Assembly: GCA_000697665.1 (NCBI GenBank)
Contig: KL197713.1
Span: 1,618,181 to 1,682,180 of the forward strand
Source of the DNA: Jaapia argillacea MUCL 33604
Taxonomy: Eukaryota; Basidiomycota; Agaricomycetes; Jaapiales; Jaapiaceae
Reading direction: 5' to 3'
DNA: 64,000 bases
Below the pieces are notes generated by a model. That model searched no databases. It was not told the DNA's origin and saw only the letters and a program-made list of their open reading frames with translations. Positions 1-10,605 of the stretch are shown here, in pieces; the first letter of the stretch is position 1, and every line of letters starts with the position of its first letter. Position numbers and translations under genes: made by a program.

Positions 1-133
1 CTTGAGCTGGTCTATTCCAAACCAGCCACTCTTGTGTGTCATCGGTCGACCTCATTACTCCTTGATCGCTACTTGCACTCTTCATCCAGCGCTGCTGCCA
101 GTCACATCCCTGGTTGTTGTTTGTTGCTGACAG

Positions 134-2623
134 TTACTCCCGTCCTTTCTTGTTGAACGTGAAAGGAACGCGGGTGTCGAGAAGGGGAAGAAGATCCCAA
201 TAAGAACCACCATCACAGGGTTTCCAAAATCTTCAAGCAAAACGCCCTTGCAAGAGCTTCGTCGAGGTCAGTGCAGCCTTTCCAGCCTTGACTGCTGTCG
301 TCGTTTTACACCCTTCCCAGTGAATCTATCTCAGATGTTAAGTCCCAAAGTGCACACCGTAATTTCATTCGCTATTCTAAGTCAGATCATCTGTTCATTA
401 TGCTTCAACAGGGTTGTTACTTGCTTTGTCGTACCATTGCGCTTCCTTGTAAGTCGCCTACACTGCACGCAAATAGCTAACTGACCCTCTCACTGTAGTC
501 CGAACGGTTGGCGTCCAAACCGTCATTGAAGATCCCAACGGAGACATTCGAGTCCTCGCTCTCTATTCATATCCCAGGACGGAGAATGTCACTGTGGAGT
601 ATCTTGATGGACTATTGCCAATTGGAACCATCCTAGCAATCCGCGAACCTTACTTCCGACCAGCAACGCAAGGCCCGAATCCCATCATCCGCGTTGATTC
701 CCCTACAGACCTTGTATTCCTTGACTCGTCGAGCGAGTACCTCCGTGGCGTTACTTGGAGGACATGTGCTTATCCACAAGGCGCCCCGTCTCCTCCACGA
801 TCCGTCGAGGGGTGGAAAGTGCTTGGTACTCGTCATTTCAAGTCTGGCTATTATTTTTCGTCTGCCATGGCATATTCCAGAGGTTTGATCCTGGATGAAA
901 ACGCTTTTCTACTCCGCCTCAACCGTGCTGAAGCCTACCTTCGGCTTGGGTATTACTCTGCCGCCGTGGCGGATGCGGAACATGTCTTGGGTCTACTAGA
1001 CATTCCTCTTGTATCTCGACACAAGGCACTAGCTCGATCTGGAAAGGGATTGTATGCTCTCGGCGACTTTCTCTCGGCGGAGAGGAAATTCAAGGAATGG
1101 TTATGTTCCTCGACTCCGAATCCCGAGGCCTCAGAGTGGATTTCACGGTGCCAAGCGAGATATCGAGAAACCGAGACGGGCAAGTACGACTTTGCCGATC
1201 TATATAAGCAACGCGCCAAGGTCGACCTGGACGTCGCCAACTAGTGTGGACCCATCGAGGTCAAACCCACAGATGGTCGAGGTGGTGGTCGAGGTGTAGT
1301 GGCCACTCGAGACATCAAGTTGGGAGAACTGCTTGTACGTTTCCTATCTCTCCTTCAACTCTCAACTCATGATACCTCTCAGGTTGTTGCGAAACCATTT
1401 GCATCTGCCTTCGTCCCAAACAAGGAGTATGCCGAGTACGTCATGTCTCTCAATATGCGTACCAAAGTCATCGATAGTCACTGCCGTACCGCCCTGGTGT
1501 CGCGCGCTATCGACAAGCTATATGGCAACCCCGATCTCTCTGCTCAAGTTTATGGGCTATATGCGGGTCCAAAATGCGACAAGCCACCACCAGCGTATCC
1601 CCTGCCTGTCGGATCAAGCCCCTCACGAACGTACTCTTCTGTAGGATCCGTGGACGTCGACAGCGAGCGCGTAGAAGCAGTTTGCACCTATAACTCCTTT
1701 TCACTCAATTCAGAGGATCCCTCTCAGCCAGGAAAGTCCATAGTTGAGACCTCATATATGGGGAACGATTCTCCCTCTGCCCTCTATCTCCTCCCGTCGC
1801 TCTTCAACCACGCCTGTCAGGGCAATGCCCGGTGGGAGTGTTTTGGCGATGTAATGGCAATCAGAGCTGCCCGGAATATCTCTGCTGGAGAGGAGATCAC
1901 CATCTCCTATTGCTGGAGTTTCTCGCATTCGAAGAGACAAGAGATACTCACAAAGCACCTACCCCAGGGGTGTGCTTGCACCCTCTGCCAACAGGACATC
2001 TCCGATGGGAAGAGCGCCCTCGCTAGGAGGGATAAACTTGCCGCTGTTTTTGACAGTCGGTCCGATTTGGAGGATATGTCTCTCGAACGTCGTCGTTCGC
2101 TTCTCAAAGAGATTGAAGCCACATATACTGGGAACGAACCTCTTCGCATCCAACCAGCCTTGGCTAAAGCGCACGAGGCCGTGGCGACAATGTTGTTCAG
2201 ACAGGCGGACCATTCGCAAGTTCTTCTCAAGGCCACCGTGAACGAACATATCAAAGAACTTGAAGCCGATGGGGTGAAGGTCTTACAAAGGCCTTTCACG
2301 GGGAAGCGGGGCCGCCGCGATGGATCTTCGCCGCCCATTGCCTTGGGGTGTATACCTGTGGATCACTCGAGTCGTACGTTGAGTTTGCTGGTGATTGCTG
2401 CATGTCTTGGCCGACTACAGGATTCTTATGGGTCGCGCCAATGGCTGAAGGCAGCACTTTTGCGTAAGTCGGGTCTTTTACCATGGCGCATGAACCAATA
2501 TTGATCCGTTCCCTCTCAGTTTGTGATGCGGCTATGGGAGGAAGTAAAGACTTATTCCTGCTCAGGTATCATAATGCCCTGGAGGGTTACGGCTTGTTGG
2601 ACTTAGCGAAGAGTTCGTTGTAA
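134..2623 (+). CDS. TPR and SET domain protein (putative lysine methyltransferase), 5' end not resolved, interrupted by one in-frame TAG
   Basis: The model uses exons 134-266, 386-448, 499-1334, 1383-2463 and 2520-2623; phases agree at every junction. Any exon before 134 is uncertain or outside the window. The middle part holds tetratricopeptide-like helices (about 820-1200), with the pattern FKSGYYFSSAMAYSRGL followed by a second repeat. The C-terminal half is a SET domain: LFNHAC is the NHxC signature, GEEITISYC is the closing SET motif, and the Cys-rich GCACTLC follows as in post-SET/MYND-type fungal proteins. Family knowledge: SET enzymes transfer methyl groups from S-adenosylmethionine to lysine; fungal TPR-SET proteins of this layout are mostly uncharacterised. 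Oddity: the frame runs straight across a TAG at 1242-1244, between the TPR and SET parts, with no obvious intron to remove it, so this may be a recent pseudogene, a sequencing error or a readthrough site. Confidence 0.8.
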
Positions 2624-4905
2624 TCCACGTGGAAAGAATAGACACGCCATGTTCCCTTTCTGTTCAGATTTTGTTTGCTATCCGGGTGGAAGGGAAAGTG
2701 CATCCAGGAGCCAGTCATCTCATCAATCCTCTGCTCTACACTCCAAGATCATGGTCTATTGGAGCGACTCTATTGGTGTCTATAAACTTTAACATAGGAG
2801 GGACGTACAATCATCGTGTGCCAAGGTGCTAGGAGTGTCTAACCAGCCACGTAGCGCTGATTATTCAATGCAAGTTCCAACGCAGAGTTCTTCGAAGTGA
2901 AGCTGTCGCATGGGAAGAACGGAGAGTCCTCGAAGCAGTACTCGCGAGAACTAACGATGTATCGCGGGAGCATGAGCGCCTTGCCCTGCACGGGATTCCC
3001 TGCGAAATGGTCGGGTGAAGGTGGACCGCCCTGAAATAGATATTACTGGAATAGTTGGAGCTCGAAATACTAGTCTCAAGAGGTGCACATGCCGTTAGGA
3101 TCTTCACGTACCAGACAAGACACGAGAAGCTTAACGCGAGAATCAGAACCGATTGACACCATCTGGAGACAAGAATTCGTCCGTCCGATATACCCGCGAA
3201 GCTGACCGTCGATTCCAGTTGGCCCTTCAGGCGTGGGGAAGGTGGTACGCGAGCATATGTTTACCACGACAACATTCAATATCTGCGAGCAACATCTCGG
3301 AAAACTGGGTGAGCGAGTTGGCCCGACCGAGGAATCACAACTCATCTATCGCCTCCCCGATGGAGCAGGAGGAGGAAGCGGGTGAACTCAAGAAAAAAGC
3401 AAGCGTCCAAAGTCGGGACTCATCCTGGCGAACGATAGAAGATCGGCAACTGGGTTGAAGAAGGGTCGACAAGGATAGTGGGCAGAAACACATGCACACT
3501 AGGGAGTGTTCTGGTGTCGCGTCGGTCTCCACCCAACTCTTCGAATGCCTGTGGCAGGCTTGCGGCGGCATGGTTTTGGGGATACGATCAGGATCGCCAC
3601 GGTCGTCCGAGGCGCCTATTATCACTGAGTATGCAACTTCTCCTGACCCATGGAGAAGCGGGAATATGAATGATGACCGAGATCACCTCAATGTCCTTAC
3701 CTATCGGGAGTTTAAGGTCGGAGGGAGGTTTCGTCCGATTCATAGGGCAAAGAGATGGCCAGGCAGCCGGCATTTAGATGACTGAGCGGATAAGAGATTG
3801 GAGTCTAGTGACAGTGCGTTGATAGGGTTGAGTGGCGGTGCGAGTTAATGAACGATTGGTGCAGCGAAAGAAACCGTAATGGGTGTGTTTCAAGTGCTGT
3901 GGTAGCAATGAAACTGCAACAAGGCCTTAAATCGAGACAAAAATTTGGGTAACACCAGGCCAACACGTTGAGTATCATGTCTACTCAGCGACGTGCGGCA
4001 ATCCTGAAACTTTAACCATCCCCATCGAGACCAGTCCCATAATGGTCGCAGATTGACGATGTAATATGGACAAGGAGACGGCACTGACCACATACCAGTC
4101 CCGCAAGCCATCCGTTCCCTGGTGTGGATGGTGTGAGAGATTATGGCACTTCCGCTGTGATTGTCACAGCCAAGGTTGGCCACCCAAGACTAACCGTATA
4201 TATGCACACGGGGAGGGCGAATGTGAGGATCGAATACGTCTGGGAGGGTACACGCGACACGGTGCGTTTATTGCAGCGTGTGTATCAAAGCCAGTTGTTG
4301 AATACCAGGCGAGGCAAAGCCCGAAGCATGGTGAAATTTCGAGCGACATGAGGACCCGCACCATGGGGAAACGAAGCCAAAAGCGATTGCTATCGCTGCA
4401 AATGGAGAATGCAAAGTCCTGAAGAGGAGAAGTTCCAAAAACTTTCAAAGCGCATTGGAAAGACGGCAATTAGAGTGTGAGCGAGTTTCGTCGTAATTTC
4501 ACTTCGAGAGCTTGTAGGGCAGGCAGATGACACCGGAGGATAATGGAAACAGAGGCAAAGATCGACGTCATGAGAAGAGTTAGAGAACTTGAAGATAGCG
4601 TATCAGGAAAGCGCTGGCAGCTTGCCCATTTGTTCCACAACACAAGAGGTTCAAAATCAGCCCAGCCACCAAAGCGTTGTCTCCAGAAACAATAATCACA
4701 AGAAAACAAGCAGCATTGTGGTCGAGAGAAAACAAAGCAGGAGTCCACCAGCGTCCACAACGGGGTCAAAGCCAAGCCTATAAATTGAGTCGGAGATTCA
4801 AGTCTCCCCATTTGGCTTGCCTCACATCGTCGCGTTCACGCAGCCTGCACCCGTTTCGACCATCCTCCATATTTCCTCTGCCTGCATATTCTTTAGTCTG
4901 TAATT
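2624..4905. other. gene-poor interval with coding-like fragments, no recognisable gene
   Basis: No open model could be built here. Plus-strand segments around 2860-3010 and 3200-3440 read like protein in more than one frame but are separated by stops and lack convincing start and splice sites. One frame contains SRELTMYRGSMSALPC, another contains GVGKVVREHMFTTTTFN. I do not recognise either. Short minus-strand frames at 3890-4183 and 4470-4811 have no visible domain. The last 100 bases are pyrimidine-rich and probably hold the promoter and 5' UTR of the following CDC4 gene. A decayed host gene is possible; nothing resembling a transposase or polymerase was seen. Confidence 0.35.
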
Positions 4906-7800
4906 ATGGCCTCATCAGGCAGGCCTTCTCTAGTTCTCGCTCCGTCTGTATCAGTCACGACGTACGTCTCCCAATTTCCCTGGATTTTCTCCGAATTTAT
5001 CGTGTTTTATCAGTGTTGTAACGAAAACGACGACCACAACGAGTTACGCGCCCATTCCCTTGCCTGCTTTGCCACCACCTTCGTCACCGAAAGACCCAAA
5101 GAACTACCCTTTGCTACGCGCAAACTTGCCTCACTCGCTCCGCCAGTTCCCCATCGTCTTCCCCAATGGTGCTCGTGCCACCTTTCGTGATGGTGAGGAG
5201 GGAGAGGAGGAGATGCAAGAAGATCAGATATTTGTCGGGGGTGAAGGGTGGCACATGCTGAAACGCGATGAGGGGACTGACCTCGCGAAGACCATTGGAC
5301 TTGGAGATGCCATCGAGAGATTTGGGAGAAAGCGAGCATTTGCCAGTGATAATATGATGGAGGGCATAGAGATGACCGCTGATTTCGGAGCGAGCACTCC
5401 TCCTCCAAGGAAGAAACCTAGGGGTCCGACCCTCCCTCATATATCGACAATGAACGCAGCCGCTCCGCCTTCTCCTCTGCCTTCGCCGCATGGCTCACCA
5501 CCTCCTGAAAGTCAATTACCCTCAGCCCCTCCCAGCGGCGCAGCATCACCGCAACCTCAAAATCAAGCCCCAATTCAACCCGATCTTTCTCTCACGACTC
5601 TCCTCACACTGCCTTCCCTCCTCTCCCACTTCTCCGCGCTACCGCCCCCTCTTCAGTCTCACGTTCTCCTTACCTTCCTGCGACACTCCCCATTGACTGT
5701 CTTGCGAACCCTCCACTCGGTCTTGACACCCACCCTAGCTCGAGACTTCCTCACACAGCTACCACCAGAATTGGTCTCCCATATTCTCAGTTTCCTCCCA
5801 TTCCCAACTCTCGCACGAGCATCGCGCGTATCGAAAACTTGGAGGGCAACCATCGATTCCGACCCAGTTCTCTGGCGAGATCTTTTGAAGGGCACCAAAA
5901 TTTGGTTTGGAGGTGACTCGGAGAACGCTTTCGCCCATGCCATCTTCGCAAAACGGAGACACACATTGCCTAGCATTCCGCACTCACTTCCCCTACCTCA
6001 CCCATACAAAATCCTATTTAAATCTCGTCATCTCACTCGCACGAGATGGGTGCACAACCAGAATCCCAAACACATCACATTCCCCGCACATGGTCACTCA
6101 GTCGTTACATGCCTACTTTTCTCTCATGGCCGAATCATCAGCGCATCGGACGATCACTCCATCCACGTCTACTCTCCTTTGACCGGTACCCTTGTCCGCT
6201 CTTTGGACGGACATGAAGGCGGTGTCTGGGCGCTCGCAGCCACCAAAAATACCCTCGTTTCTGGCTCTACCGACCGCACTGTGCGGATATGGGATTTAAG
6301 TACGGGGAGGTGCACGCACGTATTTGGTGGGCATACGAGTACTGTGAGGTGTTTGGCCATCGTGAAGCCGGAATGGTTGGATATGGTGGATGACGATGGG
6401 ATCGTGACGAGGGAGAGGTGGCCCAAGGCCCCCTTGATTGTAACGGGAAGTAGGGATCACTCGTTGAGGGTTTGGTCTCTGCCACGACCAGGTGATGCAG
6501 AGTATCAGTGCTACGGGGCGGATGGAAGCGACGCTGATCCGGCTGATGTGAGTATATGCGTCTTTCTTCATCGAACGGGAGTACTGATTTCTTTGGTAGG
6601 AGGATATAGAAGATAACCCATACCACAAACTCCACTTGGAGGGACATGACCACGCTGTCCGGGCACTTGCTGCGCGAGGTCGGACACTCGTTTCCGGGAG
6701 TTACGATTGTACGGTTCGGATTTGGGATATCATTACTGGGAAGTGCAAGTGGGTATTGGTCGGTCATACTCAGCGAGGTACGCGCCGCTCGCCCGACCCG
6801 CACTTCCGCATCGGCTCACTACCTATTGTTTGGTATAGTCTATAGCGTCGTCCTTGATACCACCCGGAACCAAGCATGTTCAGGCTCTATGGACGGCACT
6901 GTTCGGATTTGGGACCTCAAGACTGGTTTGTGTAAACATGCACTTACTGGCCATACCTCGCTAGTGGGACTTTTGGGACTTTCGCCTTCCCATCTTGTTT
7001 CCGCGGCCGCCGACTCTACTCTTCGAGTATGGGACCCTGATACGGGAGAACTTCGTCATACACTCGCAGCCCACACTGGCGCCATTACCTGCTTCCAACA
7101 CGACGAGTTCAAAGTACTGAGTGGCAGTGACGGAACTTTGAAGATGTGGAATGTTAGGGATGGGAGCGTGGTGAAGGATTTGTTGACGGGGATTACTGGT
7201 GTTTGGCAAGTGGTGTTTGAAGGGAGGTGGTGTGTCGCTGCTAGTAATAGTGGGGATGGGACTGTGTTGGATGTTTGGGATTTTGCGGGAGAAGGGGATG
7301 AGGAGTGGGAGGGTGAGTGTCCGGGAGGGATTTATGATGAGGATAGTGATGATGACGAAGATGAGGATGGGGAGTTGGATGCGATGGATCAGGATGTTGA
7401 CGTGGTGGTTCCCAGCGAAGTTGACTTGGAAGAAGATGAAGATGGGGACGAGGTCCAGAGTGGGCTTGAGAGGGATGTCCTTGATGAAGATGATGAAGAC
7501 GAGATTGCAGGGGGAAGGTTATCGGAGGTCAATAGCCAGTCGATGGATATGGAGGAAATGCTTGTTCCTCCTGCTTCGAGCTCGTCTTCGAGACGATCAC
7601 GAGCGACTTCGAGGGCGCCTTCACAGCAAAGTAAGGCGTCGAGCTCATCTGCTCTGTCGGGACCTTCTTTGGGGACTGCTGTTGCTGGCCCCTCGACGAG
7701 GGTACGCAATCGTCCGGCTACTCAGGCGAGGGCTTTACCCCCAAACGATGAGACGCCGACGAGACCGAGGACTCGGTCTACTGGTGGAAGGAGACGATAG
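4906..7800 (+). CDS. cdc4: Cdc4-type F-box/WD40 protein, substrate receptor of SCF ubiquitin ligase
   Basis: Four exons (4906-4961, 5014-6547, 6600-6777, 6839-7800) encode 909 residues. An F-box lies at about residues 265-305 (LPPELVSHILSFLPFPTLAR). It is followed by WD40 repeats from about 375 to 740. Repeats such as SGSTDRTVRIWDLSTG, the linked GGHTSTVRCL, and SGSMDGTVRIWDLKTG match the Cdc4/Pop1/Fbw7 family. Cdc4 recruits phosphorylated targets (CDK inhibitors, cyclins, transcription factors) to Skp1-cullin-Rbx1 for ubiquitination in the nucleus. After the propeller there is a strongly acidic Glu/Asp stretch and a Ser/Arg-rich C-terminal tail. The N-terminal 260 residues are Pro/Ser-rich and probably disordered. 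The start is the first ATG of a 56-nt exon whose splice phase continues into a Thr/Pro-rich reading frame. A damaged tandem copy lies directly downstream. Confidence 0.93.
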
Positions 7801-8224
7801 CGTTGTCGTTACCTCGTTCGCCTATTCTCGACATTTGCATCTTCACCTCGCAATCACATCGTACCAACTCACAATCATATATCCACATCAATTCCTCCCC
7901 CAATCTTGCTATCGCATGGCTTTGTTCATACGCTACTATCACCATCGTATTATATTCCAATCACAAGCATTGTCTTTTTTGTTTCGACTCGTGGGCTTAA
8001 GCGTATGTTCTTGTTGTGTTATGCAGTTTTTCATGCGATATGGATGGATTAATTTAAGGTGTGGCTCATTGACGAGCCGCTTCAGAGTTTGTGGATGGGT
8101 CGGCTTTGGTTGGCGGGTCGTCGTCGTCGATGTCTGATACATCAGACCATGTATGTCCATGTTGTTCGTGGTTGAGGAAAAAGTGTTATTCTGGTTGTTC
8201 TGTCCACGGTTGGGAAGTGGGTTT

Positions 8225-8600
8225 ATGACTTGGACCGCCAGACACGAAATGGGCATCAGCAATGATGGTGTATTCGGCGAAAGCACAAAGATCTATCCAC
8301 ACGACAAGAAAAAAAGCCAAGCAGGACAACCAATTCACTCCAGGGATTGAAAACGGAAAGGACCAAAGACCCGATGGGTAGGAAAAAACTAGGATGCAGT
8401 GTTCAACAGAGCGCTTGACACGGAACGTCCTAGTAAAAGGTGAGGGCGTTGGAATAGTTGTTCTCGAGCTTAGCCGGTTGGGAGGGAGGGGGGATTGGAG
8501 CGATTAAGGCGTTGTTGGATTCGCGGGGTGCGCGGTTGATCTTGGTGCGGTTCGGGATGCTAGGAGATGGGAGGGGATGGTTCGTTGTGGTTCTGGCGAA
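8225..8600. repeat. 3'-flank segment of CDC4, duplicated again at about 10222-10605
   Basis: The two segments share blocks such as CAGGGATTGAAAA (8343 and 10355), ACACGGAACG and GAGGGCGTTGGAATA in the same order, with indels. They show that the tandem duplication covers not only the CDC4 coding region but also sequence about 0.4-0.8 kb beyond its stop codon. On the minus strand, positions 8430-8637 read as an open, Pro-rich peptide ending in YSNALTFY before a stop. Part of this frame is conserved in the second copy, so the segment may contain the 3' end of a lost convergent gene. Confidence 0.6.
8424..8450 (-). repeat. small hairpin repeat, copy 1
   Basis: Arms AACGTCCT and AGGGCGTT (one mismatch) flank an 11-nt loop. 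The loop and the flanking sequence match two other places in the window: 10447-10472 in the same orientation and 16321-16347 inverted. The shared sequence reaches roughly 15-20 nt beyond each side of the hairpin (CGTTCCGTGT on one side, AAnTAT on the other, read on the minus strand). Confidence 0.6.
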
Positions 8601-8647
8601 GTGTACTAGTGATAGGAAAGACGTGAACAGTCACTATAGATGAAAGA

Positions 8648-10215
8648 ATTTTCCTCCCATTCCCAACTCTCGCACGAGCATCGTCCGTATCGAAAACTTG
8701 CAGGACGACCATCGATTCCGATCCAGTTCTCTGGCGAGTTCTTTTACAGGAGTTTCATGTCTTTCCACATATTTATGGTTTGGAGGTGACTCGGAGAACG
8801 CTTTCGCCCATGCCGTCTTCGCAAAACGGAGACATACGTTACCTAGCATTCCCCACTCACTTCCCCTCCAGCACCCGTACAAAATGCCATCTAAATCTCG
8901 TCATCTCACTCATACGAGTTGGGTGCACAACCAGAATCCCAAACACATCACATTCCCCACACATGGTCACTCAGTCGTTACATGCCTACTCTTCTCTCAT
9001 GGCCGAATCATCAGCGCATCGGATGATCACTCCATTCACGTCGCCACCAAAAATACCCTCGTTTCTGGTTCTACCGACCGCACTGTGCGGATATGGGATT
9101 TAAGTACAGGGAGGTGCACGCACGTATTTGGTGGGCATACGAGTACTTTGAGATGTTTAGCTATCGTGAAGCCGGAATGGTTGGATATGGTGGGTGAGGA
9201 TGGGACCGTGACGAGAGAGAGGTGGCCCAAGGCCCCGTTGATCGTAACAGGAAGTAGGGATCACTCGCTGAGGGTTTGGTCTCTGCCACGACCAGGTGAT
9301 GCAGAGTATCAATGCTGCGGGGCTGATGTGGGCGACTATATGCGTCTTTCTTCATCGAATGGAAGTACTGAATTTCTTTGTGTAGGAGGATATAAAGGAT
9401 AACCCATACCACAAGTTCCATTTGGAGGGACATGACCACGCCGTCCGGGCACTTGCTGCACGAGGTCGGACACTTGTTTCGGGGAGTTTCGATTGTACGG
9501 TTCGGATTTGGGATATCATTACTGGGAAGTGCAAGTGGGTGTTGGTCGGTCATAGTCAGTGAGGTACGCGCCTCTCGCCCGGCCTGCACCTCCCCATCTG
9601 CTCATTTGCAAGTTGTTTGGTATAGTCTATAGCGTCGTTCTTGACACCACCCGGAATCAAGCATGTTCAGGCTCTATGGATAGCTCTATTCGGATTTGGG
9701 ACCTCAAAACTGGCTTGTGTAAACATACACTTACCGGCCATACCTCTTTAGTGGGACTTTTGGGACTTTCACCTTCCCATCTCGTTTCCGCCGCCGCCGA
9801 CTCTACTCTTCGAGTATGGGATCCGAATACGGGAGAACTTCGTCATACACTCGCAGCCCACACTAGCGCTATTACCTGCTTCCAACACGACGAATTCAAA
9901 GTTCTGAGTGGCAGTGACGGAACTTTGAAGATGTGGAATGTTAAGGATGGGAGCGTGGTGAAAGATTTGTTGACGGGGATTAATGGTGTTTGGCAAGTGG
10001 TGTTTGAGGGGAGGTGGTGTGTCGCTGCTAGTAATAGTGGGGATGGGACTGTATTGGATGTTTGGGATTTTGCGGGAGAAGGGGATGAGGAGTGGGAGGG
10101 TGAGTGCTCGGGAGGGATTTATGATGAGGATAGTGATGACGACGACGACGAAGATGGTGTAGAAGGGGAGTTGGACCCGATGGATCAGGATATTGACGCT
10201 GGTAAGTCAGTCTAA
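8648..10215 (+). pseudogene. truncated tandem copy of CDC4 (F-box remnant plus WD40 propeller)
   Basis: The sequence aligns base for base with 5789-7400 of CDC4 at high identity, so the duplication is fairly recent. It starts inside the F-box and therefore lacks the first 270 or so codons and any equivalent start codon. A short unrelated insertion follows the F-box remnant (about 8743-8778). A 69-nt in-frame deletion near 9042 removes the junction between the first and second WD40 repeats. The donor of the second intron is altered, and the CAG-CGA codons of the parent are CAG-TGA here (stop at 9560-9562) just before the third intron. The copy leaves the parent alignment at about 10200, within the acidic region, and ends at a stop at 10213-10215. 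The WD40 blade codons from 9650 to 10080 remain open. A truncated protein cannot be excluded, but function as an SCF receptor is unlikely. Confidence 0.85.
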
Positions 10216-10221
10216 GCCTTG

Positions 10222-10605
10222 TAGCGCCAGACCCAACTCCATATGCAGCAGTAATGATACTCTATTCACAAAAAACATAAAGAGACATGCACACCACGAG
10301 TAGAAAGAAAAAAGTGAAAGAGTTTATCCAATTACTCTCTCGAAGTCGGAGCCCCAGGGATTGAAAAAGGTAAGGGAAGGAACGACACCCAAAGGTAGGT
10401 ACATATGAAGATTCACGTGTGACATTCAACAGAGCAGGAGACACGGAACGCCATGGTAAAGGCGAGGGCGTTGGAATACTTATTGTCAAGATCCGACGGT
10501 TGGGAGTTGGGGAGGGGATCGGAGGTATTGAGGCATTGCTGGGTTCGCGGAGTGTGCGGTTGATCTTGGTGCGGTTAGGGATGATGTGAGGTGATGGTTA
10601 TTCAA
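10222..10605. repeat. second copy of the CDC4 3'-flank segment
   Basis: This segment pairs with 8225-8600. About 0.8 kb of the parent (the acidic C-terminal tail and proximal 3' region, 7400-8220) has no counterpart between the pseudogene and this segment, which implies an internal deletion after duplication. Confidence 0.6.
10447..10472 (-). repeat. small hairpin repeat, copy 2
   Basis: Arms AACGCCAT and AGGGCGTT pair with two mismatches around a 10-nt loop. This copy travelled with the CDC4 duplication and is more degraded than copies 1 and 3. Confidence 0.55.

Noticed and set aside
7199-8137. 312-codon plus-strand frame overlapping the end of CDC4
   Set aside because: It is rich in Arg, Met and Trp and is simply the other frame of the acidic, Ser-rich CDC4 tail and its 3' UTR; CDC4 itself has clear homology there.
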